From DATEZO01 sp035255485 (GTDB lineage Bacteria; Pseudomonadota; Gammaproteobacteria; Burkholderiales; Burkholderiaceae_D): a stretch of DNA of 13,043 nt. Positions 7,069 through 13,043 of this stretch are shown here, in pieces (the first letter of the stretch is position 1; every line of letters begins with the position of its first letter). The notes beneath the pieces were generated by a model. The model had not been told where the DNA came from. It worked only from the letters and a program-made list of their open reading frames with translations, and did not search any database. A program made the position numbers and the translations under genes. The stretch spans positions 1-13,043 of the forward strand of contig DATEZO010000192.1 of NCBI GenBank assembly GCA_035255485.1, given 5' to 3'.

Positions 7069-7093
7069 TTGTGCAGTGCACAATACCATTGTA
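7069..7093 (-). promoter_or_regulatory. Promoter and operator-like palindrome of the GNAT gene
   Basis: On the minus strand TACAAT (complement of 7088-7093) is a near-consensus -10; the -35, TGGAAT 17 nt upstream, is weak. The predicted start near 7081 falls inside TTGTGCAGTGCACAA (7069-7083), a perfect 7-1-7 palindrome. A protein bound there would act as a repressor. TGCA-N-TGCA symmetry reminds me of PhaR-type (polyhydroxybutyrate) operators of betaproteobacteria; that link is from memory and weak. Confidence 0.5.
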
Positions 7094-7388
7094 GGTGATA
7101 TGTTCCATGAATTCCAGAATCGCCCTGTATCTGCGACTTTATTACGACAGATGAATGTCAATAAACTAATTTTTAAGGGAAGTACTTGGCAATTTGACTG
7201 CTTTTTGGCATGGCAATCGAGTTCAACATTTTATGGGGCAATGCATCATGCCAAATCTGACGCGCTCTTGCTGGTCTGGGGCTCTCAGATGCTGATGTAG
7301 TGTCTTTGTGGAACAAGGCGGGACGGGCTTGGCGAGGACAACCCGTGGTGCGCCGAGCCGGCGATTTGCACGTTGAACATGGGAACTG
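7094..7388. other. Gene-free intergenic stretch between the GNAT and cca genes
   Basis: I find no convincing gene here. The left two thirds (about 7100-7260) are AT-richer than the surroundings; the right part, after the cca stop, is GC-rich. The short plus-strand reading frame at 7055-7300 has no ribosome site, no recognisable motif and overlaps the GNAT promoter, so I leave it out. Structure that can be seen: a perfect 9-bp inverted repeat, TTTGGCATG (7204-7212) and CATGCCAAA (7247-7255), and a sigma-54-like TTGGCA with TGCT at 7186-7202 (GG and GC ten bases apart) on the plus strand. No U-rich hairpin terminator for cca is visible. Either a decayed gene or a small untranslated transcript is possible; neither is shown. 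Confidence 0.4.
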
Positions 7389-8627
7389 TTATTGCCGGTC
7401 AGCCTTGACGATAACGCTGACTGCGGCGATGCGCGCTGCGCGAATCGCCTCCGGAATGCGTTGCGGCTGCGCCGGATAACGCTGTGCCGTCTCGGCTGCG
7501 ATCGCTCCCGCATTGACGGTTTGCGCAGCATGCAGGGCGGATTCCAGATACGCTGCCTGTGGAAAGGCGCGATCGGCAAAACCGGTGCGCCCACGATGGT
7601 CGCATTCCGAAGCGCGCAGCATATCGACAAAACGCTGCGGCTTGCGCAATGCATCGCAACGCTCCAGCAGCGACACAATCGTATCGGCGCGCAACTCCAG
7701 CGCGCGGCCGACATTGCCGTGGTCGCGCGCAGTCATGACGGCGAGATCGCGGCATTCGTTCGGGACGCGCAAGCGTTTGCATACCTGCTCCACCAGCCTG
7801 ACGCTGCGCGCTTCATGCCCGTAATGGCGCGGCCACTCTGCCGGCGGCGTGGCTCCCTTGCCGAGATCGTGCGTCAGCGCCGCAAAACGGATCGGCAGGC
7901 CGTAGTCCTGCCGTGCGGCGCAATCGAGCACCAGCATCACATGCACGCCGGTATCGATTTCGGGATGGTATTGCGCCGGTTGCGGTACGCCCCATAGCGC
8001 ATCGAGCTCCGGCAGGATGCGTGCCAGCGCGCCGCAGGCGCGCAACACCTCGAACATGCGCGACGGCTGCGCTTCCATCAGGCCGCGCGCCAGTTCCTGC
8101 CACACGCGTTCCGGCACCAGCGCATCGACTTCGCCGGCATCCACCATCTGCCGCATCAAGGCGTTGGTCTCCGGCGCGATAGTAAATTCCGTAAAGCGCG
8201 CGGCGAAGCGCGCCACCCGCAAGATACGCACCGGATCTTCCGCAAAAGCGGCCGAGACATGCCGGAAGATTCTTGCTTCCAGATCCTGCCGCCCGCCGAA
8301 CGGGTCGACGATGGCGCCATCTTCTGCCTGCGCCATCGCATTGATGGTCAAATCGCGCCGCACCAGGTCGTCTTCCAGCGTGACATCGGCTGAAGCATGA
8401 AACACGAATCCCTTATAGCCGGGCGCGGTCTTGCGTTCGGTGCGCGCCAGCGCGTATTCCTCATGCGTGACAGGATGCAGGAACACGGGGAAATCCTTGC
8501 CGACCGGGGTGAAGCCGCGCGCGATCATTTCTTCGGGTGTTGCCCCGACGACGACATGATCCCGATCCTGCACCGGCAAGCCGAGCAACGCATCACGCAA
8601 CGCGCCGCCGACCGTATAGATTTTCAT
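7389..8627 (-). CDS. cca: CCA tRNA nucleotidyltransferase (multifunctional, with HD domain)
   Basis: Adds or repairs the 3'-CCA end of tRNAs without a template. The 412 residues equal the length of E. coli Cca. The class II nucleotidyltransferase head is clear: KIYTVGGALRDALLGLPVQDRDHVVVG, with the catalytic Asp pair at 21 and 23, RRDLTINAMA at 90-99 and DPVRILRVARFAARF at 131-145. The C-terminal HD phosphohydrolase domain is intact (THDLGKG, His253-Asp254; later ARDHGNV), so 2',3'-cyclic phosphodiesterase, 2'-nucleotidase and phosphatase activities are expected as in gammaproteobacterial enzymes. The ATG at 8627 has AGGTGG upstream; an upstream in-frame start at 8705 would add 26 residues that do not resemble the family and would overlap the end of the preceding gene. 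It is the last gene of the four-gene minus-strand run, 74 nt after the glutathione S-transferase gene. Confidence 0.97.
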   Translation of the reverse strand: MKIYTVGGALRDALLGLPVQDRDHVVVGATPEEMIARGFTPVGKDFPVFLHPVTHEEYALARTERKTAPGYKGFVFHASADVTLEDDLVRRDLTINAMAQAEDGAIVDPFGGRQDLEARIFRHVSAAFAEDPVRILRVARFAARFTEFTIAPETNALMRQMVDAGEVDALVPERVWQELARGLMEAQPSRMFEVLRACGALARILPELDALWGVPQPAQYHPEIDTGVHVMLVLDCAARQDYGLPIRFAALTHDLGKGATPPAEWPRHYGHEARSVRLVEQVCKRLRVPNECRDLAVMTARDHGNVGRALELRADTIVSLLERCDALRKPQRFVDMLRASECDHRGRTGFADRAFPQAAYLESALHAAQTVNAGAIAAETAQRYPAQPQRIPEAIRAARIAAVSVIVKADRQ

Positions 8628-8641
8628 GCATCCACCTGTCG

Positions 8642-8662
8642 AAGAGCGTGCCGCAGGCTCTT
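8642..8662 (-). other. Small hairpin in the cca leader
   Basis: AAGAGC (8642-8647) and GCTCTT (8657-8662) pair perfectly around 9 nt, between the upstream stop and the cca ribosome site, which starts about 6 nt further on. It is too short, and has no U-tract, to terminate transcription. It might mark a processing site or be chance. Confidence 0.25.
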
Positions 8663-8701
8663 GCTTTGCTGTCATTTTCTGCTGCCTGCCGGGGTGGCGG
8701 T

Positions 8702-9415
8702 TCAATCCGGATAACTATCGTATTTCGACGATGCATCGGTTTCCGCATGCGCTTCGGCAATCCATTGCGCCACTGCCGGATGCGCGGCAATACGACTGAC
8801 GTAGGCATCCAGCGCGGGAGCAAGCGCCACGGCATAGGTGCGAAAGCGCATCACCACCGGCGCATAGTAGGCATCGGCGATCGAGAAGTCGCCGAACAGG
8901 AAGCGGTGCGCACCGGAACGCGCAAAACAGGTTTCCCAGATTTCCGAGATCCTGCCGATATCGGCTTGCGCATCGGGCGTGCGGCCCTTGCCGGGAAATT
9001 GGGCACGGATATTCATCCACATCGCCGAACGCAAGCCGGTGAAGCCAGAATGCATTTCCGCGCAGATCGAACGCGCCATCGCGCGCGCGGCGGTATCCTG
9101 CGGCCACAGGTGCCGTTCAGGGAACTGCTCCGCCAGGTATTCGCAAATCGCCAGCGAATCCCATACCGCGACTTTATCCGCAAGCAGCACCGGCACCCGG
9201 CCTGCCGCCGAATAATGCGCGATATTCATCGAAGTATCCGGCTTGTTCAGGGCAATGCGGATCTCTTCGAACGGGATATGGAACGCCTTCATCGCCACCC
9301 ACGGGCGCATCGACCAGGAAGAGTAATTCTTGTTGCCGATTACCAGCTTCAGGCTGTTTTTTCCAGCACTGCCGGCTGGCGATGAAAGAGTCGGGTCGAG
9401 TTCGGTTTTCTGCAT
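8702..9415 (-). CDS. Glutathione S-transferase family protein
   Basis: Predicted cytoplasmic glutathione-dependent transferase of 237 residues. The N-terminal thioredoxin-like domain covers about residues 22-103: LKLVIGNKNYSSWSMRPWVAMKA carries the serine-type active site (Ser32/Ser33 region, zeta-like S-S-x-x rather than Tyr), RVPVLL at 73-78 holds the cis-proline (Pro75), and WDSLAICEYLAEQFPE at 85-100 supplies the glutathione gamma-glutamyl contact (Asp-Ser). The all-helical C-terminal domain includes FGDFSIADAYYAPVVMRF, the family's N-capping box (S-I-A-D). I chose ATG at 9415, with GGA seven bases upstream; the frame extends to a TTG at 9448 that has no better signal. The Ser motif recalls maleylacetoacetate isomerase, an enzyme of the tyrosine pathway, but the gene sits with slt and cca, and the SSCxxW signature is not met, so I do not call it that. 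Confidence 0.88.
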   Translation of the reverse strand: MQKTELDPTLSSPAGSAGKNSLKLVIGNKNYSSWSMRPWVAMKAFHIPFEEIRIALNKPDTSMNIAHYSAAGRVPVLLADKVAVWDSLAICEYLAEQFPERHLWPQDTAARAMARSICAEMHSGFTGLRSAMWMNIRAQFPGKGRTPDAQADIGRISEIWETCFARSGAHRFLFGDFSIADAYYAPVVMRFRTYAVALAPALDAYVSRIAAHPAVAQWIAEAHAETDASSKYDSYPD

Positions 9416-9450
9416 GAATGATCCAGTCTGTGAAGGTGTTCTCAGCAATT

Positions 9451-10413
9451 CTAATGCCGCGTCTTGTCGCGCAGCTGTTCGGGCCGGGTAAGCGATTTAT
9501 CCCTGGACAAATACTGCGGCGCCAGCGCCTCGAGTGCATCCGGCACGATGCCGAGTTCGGGCGAGATCGGCGCCGATGCGACATTATCCGTCTTCATCGA
9601 ATCGAGATTATCGCGGCTCATCAGCGGATCGCCCGGCAGATGCTCCAGGAACCACGCCTGCATGCGCGACAAGGTTGGCGGCAGTTCGATCACGGGGCGC
9701 GAATGGCCGGAATAGACGCCGGCCAGTTCGACCAGCTCGCGCAGCGTGTAAATCCGCGGTCCGGCCAGCTCGTAGGTTTTCCCGATCGTATGGTCATCGT
9801 CCAGGGCGTTGACGAATGCCTGCGCCACATCCTGTACGTAGACCGGCTGGAATCGGGCATGTGCGCCGGCCAGCAGCATGACCGGCATGAACTTCTGCAT
9901 CGATGCGAACAGATTGAGAAAATGATCGCCCTCGCCGAACACCACGGAAGGCCGGAAAATGGTGGTCGCCACGGCAGGATTCGATAACGCAGCCGCCTCG
10001 CCAGCGCCCTTGGAACGCAGATACATGGACGGCCCGTTGACATCGGCGCCCAGCGCGCTCATGTGCAGATAACGCCGCACGCCGTTGGCGGCGCAGGCGG
10101 CGACAATCCTGCGCGGCAGTTCGACATGCGCCTTTGAAAACTCGGGACCATATGGCTGCCCGGGGCGCGAATGCAGCACGCCGACCAGATTGATGACCGC
10201 ATCCATGCCGATCATCAGGCGGTCCAGCACGGCGTCATCGTGGATATCGGCCTCGACCACATCATCGATCGCCGGCAATACCGCCAGATGCTTCGCATGT
10301 TCGTAGTGCCGGGTTACGGCAATGACGCGCCGGCCGGTCTGGGACAGCTTTGCAATCAAATGGCTGCCAATAAAGCCGGAGCCGCCCAGCACCAGCACAA
10401 AAGGATATTCCAT
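9451..10413 (-). CDS. NDUFA9-like atypical short-chain dehydrogenase (NAD(P)-binding)
   Basis: NAD(P)-binding Rossmann protein of 320 residues, of the atypical SDR type usually annotated complex I NDUFA9 subunit family. FVLVLGGSGFIGSHLIAKL (5-23) is the GGxGFIG nucleotide-binding loop; DAVINLVGVL follows at 71-80; Tyr131 and Lys135 (YLRSK) keep the YxxxK pattern; TIFRPSVVFGEGDHF (151-165) is the typical family signature. In mitochondria NDUFA9 is an accessory subunit of complex I; in bacteria the homologue is usually outside the nuo operon, as here, and its role is not settled (quinone, lipid or cofactor metabolism have been proposed). The ATG has GGAGG, five to six bases upstream. It lies 60 nt after slt and 35 nt before the glutathione S-transferase gene. 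The slt stop overlaps a TTGACC that could be the -35 of a weak internal promoter. Confidence 0.88.
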   Translation of the reverse strand: MEYPFVLVLGGSGFIGSHLIAKLSQTGRRVIAVTRHYEHAKHLAVLPAIDDVVEADIHDDAVLDRLMIGMDAVINLVGVLHSRPGQPYGPEFSKAHVELPRRIVAACAANGVRRYLHMSALGADVNGPSMYLRSKGAGEAAALSNPAVATTIFRPSVVFGEGDHFLNLFASMQKFMPVMLLAGAHARFQPVYVQDVAQAFVNALDDDHTIGKTYELAGPRIYTLRELVELAGVYSGHSRPVIELPPTLSRMQAWFLEHLPGDPLMSRDNLDSMKTDNVASAPISPELGIVPDALEALAPQYLSRDKSLTRPEQLRDKTRH

Positions 10414-10473
10414 GGCCGACCTCCAGCATGAAATTGACAGATTAACAGTCTATCCCATTGCCGTGCGATGCGG

Positions 10474-12426
10474 TCAAGGCAAATCGGTTGACACAGCGCT
10501 TCGCGGCGATATGTTGCCGAGACGGGCTTTCAGCGACTGCGGCTTGCCTTCGAACAATGCCGCATAGTAAGTGGCGTTCGCCAATACATTCTTGACGTAG
10601 CCGCGGGTTTCCGAAAACGGGATCGATTCGGCAAAGATCGCGCCTTCGACCGCCTGCGGCAGCGTCGCGCGCCACGCGCGCGAACGGGACGGCCCGGCAT
10701 TGTAGGCGGCGGTCGCCAATGCCTGCGAACCATCCAGGTCTTTCAGCACCATGTTCAGATAATTCGCGCCCAGCTCGATATTGACATTGGTGTCGTTGAC
10801 CTGCCCCGGACTGAAATGATCCATGCCGATCTTGCGCGCAACGAAATGCGCGGTCGCCGGCATCAATTGCATCAGGCCCGATGCGCCGACATGCGAACGC
10901 GCATTCATGATGAAGCGCGATTCCTGCCGGATCAGGCCGTACACCCAGGCCATATCGAGGCCCAGTGATTTGGTGGTGGCGTACATGAAGTCGCGAAACG
11001 GCGATGGATAACGCTGCGTGAAATCGACTTCCGAGCGGGTGCGGTCGGACGTGTTGACCATGCGGTCGAGCAGATTGTTTTGCCGCGCGAATTCCGCCGC
11101 CGCCAGATGCTGGCGCTCGCTCAGCTTGCGCAATTCCCAGTTCCACTCGCGCACGCCCTCGAAGCGCAGATTCATGTCAAAGAACTTGAGCGAACGCTGG
11201 AAACCCGGATTGGCTGCGATCGGCGCGATTTCCTCCGCCGACACCTGCTGCGCACCCTGCGGAATCACGATCTGCCGCCCTAGTTCTTCCTGCGCCAGTT
11301 GGCCGTAAAAGTGCAATCGGTCGGCGATCGACTGGAACAGCAGGTCCGCTTCTGCTTGCAGGCCCTCCGCCTTCAGCGCACGTCCCATCCAGTAGACCCA
11401 TTCCGGTCTGCTGCGCAATGCGGCCGGCATGGCGTCGATGCCGGCCTTGACTCGCTTCCAGTCACCCGCGCGCAACGCCATGCGCACTCTCCATTGATAG
11501 CCTTCGGCCGACAGCGGCGTATTACCGGCCTTGCTCCAGTAGGCATCGAGCGCTTCCGGCGCGAGCTTGATCGATGCCTGCAAGGCGATCTGCGCCCAGC
11601 CGAGCGCGCGCTCGCGCGCCGTCAGGCTGGCAGATGCGCCGTGCAATGCGCGCACCGCCTGCTCCGGATTGTTTTTTGCCATGCGACCCAGCGCGATGAC
11701 GAACAGTTCATGTCCGTCGCGACCCTTGCCGACGCCTTTGGCGAGCACGGCGGCCGGTTTGTCAATCGCCTGTTCGAGGCTTTTTTGCGGAGTATCGATC
11801 AATGCCGACATGCGGCGCGCAGCCGGTGTGGCGCCGGCTTCCGCGGCTAGCCGGATCTGCGACCAGACATCATCCGCGCCAAATTGCCCATTTTGCACCA
11901 ATACCACAATCAGGGAATTGCATGCATCGCCATAATCCTTCGGCGACATCAGCAGCGCGCGCGCATCATCGGCCACATTCCAGCCCTTGTTGGCCTGCGA
12001 TACCAGCGCATAGCATTTCAGCTGGATATCGTCATTCAGCACAAACTGCGAATACTGCTCGTCAAACCTGGGCCAGTCGCGCCGGTGGCCCAGTTCCAGC
12101 AACCAGTCGTTGCGCAGGCGGTCGGCGATCGCCGAACCATCGTAGCGTGCAAGAAAATCCAGAATCTCGGATTCCGAAGCGATTCCGAGACGCGGCTTCA
12201 GCCGATAATAGTCGACATACGAGGGAATGGCATAATTCGGCAGTCGCGCCGCGAGTTCTTCGGCCTTTGCCGCATCGTTGCGAAAGGCGGCATCGCGCAA
12301 TGCCTGAAAGACATCGTCATCAGTGATGAAAACCGCCTGGCGTTTTTCCGCGTGCGCGCCCGGGGACATGCAGACTGCCGCGACAAGCATCAGCATCATG
12401 CCGATAATACGTTTCATTGAAACCAT
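10474..12426 (-). CDS. slt: Soluble lytic murein transglycosylase (Slt70 type)
   Basis: Periplasmic enzyme that cleaves peptidoglycan between N-acetylmuramic acid and N-acetylglucosamine, leaving 1,6-anhydromuropeptides, in wall turnover. Of 650 residues, the first 26 are a signal peptide (KRIIGMMLMLVAAVCMSPGAHA, cleavage before EK). A long alpha-helical superhelix (about 35-440) forms the doughnut domain; the C-terminal SLT domain (about 490-625) has the catalytic Glu502 in GLIRQESRF, then SGLMQLMPATA, LATAAYNAGPSR and SETRGYVKNVL, the family's conserved motifs. The start is uncertain by a few codons: GTG at 12429 and ATG at 12426 and 12417 are all in frame, and AGG sits 7 nt before the GTG and 10 nt before the first ATG; I took the first ATG. 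First gene of the slt-NDUFA9-GST-cca run, divergent from the folate gene. Confidence 0.96.
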   Translation of the reverse strand: MVSMKRIIGMMLMLVAAVCMSPGAHAEKRQAVFITDDDVFQALRDAAFRNDAAKAEELAARLPNYAIPSYVDYYRLKPRLGIASESEILDFLARYDGSAIADRLRNDWLLELGHRRDWPRFDEQYSQFVLNDDIQLKCYALVSQANKGWNVADDARALLMSPKDYGDACNSLIVVLVQNGQFGADDVWSQIRLAAEAGATPAARRMSALIDTPQKSLEQAIDKPAAVLAKGVGKGRDGHELFVIALGRMAKNNPEQAVRALHGASASLTARERALGWAQIALQASIKLAPEALDAYWSKAGNTPLSAEGYQWRVRMALRAGDWKRVKAGIDAMPAALRSRPEWVYWMGRALKAEGLQAEADLLFQSIADRLHFYGQLAQEELGRQIVIPQGAQQVSAEEIAPIAANPGFQRSLKFFDMNLRFEGVREWNWELRKLSERQHLAAAEFARQNNLLDRMVNTSDRTRSEVDFTQRYPSPFRDFMYATTKSLGLDMAWVYGLIRQESRFIMNARSHVGASGLMQLMPATAHFVARKIGMDHFSPGQVNDTNVNIELGANYLNMVLKDLDGSQALATAAYNAGPSRSRAWRATLPQAVEGAIFAESIPFSETRGYVKNVLANATYYAALFEGKPQSLKARLGNISPRSAVSTDLP

Positions 12427-12498
12427 CACTTTGTAACCTGATCCGAATCACACCGTTTGTAGGATAGCATGCGAGGCCGCAGAATTCGCGTGAAAACC
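12427..12498. promoter_or_regulatory. Divergent promoter region between slt and the folate cyclo-ligase gene
   Basis: Only about 70 bp separate the two genes, so promoters must overlap. On the minus strand TGCTATCCT (complement of 12461-12469) is an extended -10 that would start slt transcription about 25 nt before its ATG; I see no good -35. On the plus strand TAGGAT at 12460-12465, almost the same bases, is a possible -10 for the other gene. The region is too short for a 6S RNA gene, which precedes this folate gene in many proteobacteria. Confidence 0.4.
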
Positions 12499-13043
12499 AT
12501 GACTGAAATCATGTTCGATAAAACCGTCTTGCGCCAGTCGCTGCTTGCTGCCAGAAATGCAATTCCGGCGCAACTGCGCAGCGAGTGGGACAAGGCAATC
12601 AGCGCACGCGTGATTGCATGGTGGCAGGCCCATCCGGTGCAGACCCTGGGCGTCTACTGGCCGATACGCAGTGAGCCGGATCTGCGCGAGGCCTATGCGG
12701 AACTGGCGCAGCGCGGCGTGCAGATGGCGCTGCCGGTCGTGACCGAGCGCGCGGCGGCCCTGGCATTTTTCGCATGGCGTCCGGGCGACCGCCTGGCGCA
12801 GGATGCATTCGGCATCGCGATACCGGCATCGACCACCACCGCGCTGCAGCCGCAGGCATTGCTGATTCCCTGCGTCGGCTTCAATCCGCTGCGCATTCGT
12901 GTCGGATACGGTGGCGGTTACTACGACCGCACGCTGGCGGCTGCGCCGCGACCGCTGGCGATCGGCATCGGCTATGACTGCACGCTCGCCGCATTCGATG
13001 GTGCGCCACATGATGTCCCGATGGACAGGATCATTACCGAGAC
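12499..13043 (+). CDS. ygfA: 5-formyltetrahydrofolate cyclo-ligase (3'-truncated by window edge)
   Basis: Converts 5-formyltetrahydrofolate to 5,10-methenyltetrahydrofolate with ATP, returning a storage or inhibitory folate to the active pool; cytoplasmic. The 181 codons seen include the N-terminal LRQSLLAARNAIP, the ALLIPCVGFNPLRIRVGYGGGYYDR segment with the ATP-binding GxGxGxYDR-type motif (near residues 140-150) and the MDRIITE segment near the end, so the missing part is short (family length about 185-200). The start is uncertain: in-frame candidates are ATG 12469, GTG 12490, ATG 12499 and ATG 12511. I took 12499, because the AGGA before 12469 probably belongs to overlapping promoter elements and the added residues look unlike the family; no start has a strong ribosome site. 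Family assignment is firm, start is not. Confidence 0.93.
   Translation, partial: MTEIMFDKTVLRQSLLAARNAIPAQLRSEWDKAISARVIAWWQAHPVQTLGVYWPIRSEPDLREAYAELAQRGVQMALPVVTERAAALAFFAWRPGDRLAQDAFGIAIPASTTTALQPQALLIPCVGFNPLRIRVGYGGGYYDRTLAAAPRPLAIGIGYDCTLAAFDGAPHDVPMDRIITE

Noticed and set aside
7055..7300. 81-codon plus-strand frame in the GNAT-cca gap
   Set aside because: It begins inside the GNAT promoter, has no ribosome site and shows no recognisable family; composition looks non-coding.
7223..7714. Minus-strand frame that begins inside cca and runs into the gap
   Set aside because: Out of frame with cca, of low-complexity basic composition, and most of it overlaps the real Cca C-terminal region.
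8702..9415. Maleylacetoacetate isomerase (zeta GST) for the tyrosine pathway
   Set aside because: The serine-type site reads SSWS rather than SSCxxW, and the gene lies with slt and cca rather than with fumarylacetoacetate or homogentisate genes.
11299..12420. Several plus-strand frames opposite slt
   Set aside because: Composition-driven shadows of the slt coding sequence; no ribosome sites and no protein motifs.
12427..12498. 6S RNA gene upstream of the folate cyclo-ligase
   Set aside because: The gap of about 70 bp is far shorter than a 6S RNA of about 180 nt, and no matching stem is visible.

Overview
The window looks like a chromosomal segment of a high-GC betaproteobacterium (order Burkholderiales, most likely Oxalobacteraceae). 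This rests on how the recognisable proteins read (fused indolepyruvate oxidoreductase, PhhA, Hpd, an Lrp-type regulator, a 412-residue Cca, a Slt70-type transglycosylase), on GC-rich codon use, and on the near absence of TTA, CTA and TCA codons in the large genes. It is an inference from memory of these families, not from a search. I see no insertion sequence, prophage, CRISPR array, tRNA or rRNA.

Region 1 (1 to about 6330) is an aromatic amino acid catabolism locus. A very large single-chain indolepyruvate/arylpyruvate ferredoxin oxidoreductase (minus strand, cut by the left edge) would turn aryl-pyruvates into aryl-acetyl-CoA. After a 218-bp regulatory gap with GTAA/TTAC-type boxes comes a small exported EF-hand protein on the plus strand, closed by a strong intrinsic terminator. 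The minus-strand pair hpd-phhA follows: PhhA hydroxylates phenylalanine to tyrosine, and Hpd turns 4-hydroxyphenylpyruvate into homogentisate. A divergent Lrp/AsnC regulator shares the hpd promoter region and probably controls the pair and itself. The window thus carries two alternative exits for aryl-pyruvates: the homogentisate route (Hpd) and the CoA-thioester route (oxidoreductase).

Region 2 (6345 to 7388) holds a minus-strand GNAT acetyltransferase. A perfect 15-bp palindrome covers its predicted transcription start. Upstream lies a roughly 300-bp AT-richer stretch with no convincing gene.

Region 3 (7389 to 12426) is a minus-strand run of four genes, read in the order slt (lytic transglycosylase), an NDUFA9-like atypical SDR, a glutathione S-transferase and cca (tRNA nucleotidyltransferase). 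Gaps are 35 to 74 nt, compatible with one transcript. The slt gene is divergent from a 5-formyltetrahydrofolate cyclo-ligase gene that runs off the right edge.

I found no clearly new system. The parts most worth a second look are regulatory: the palindrome on the Lrp-gene -10 box, the palindrome in the hpd leader, the GTAA box cluster at 3131-3197 and the operator-like palindrome at 7069-7083.
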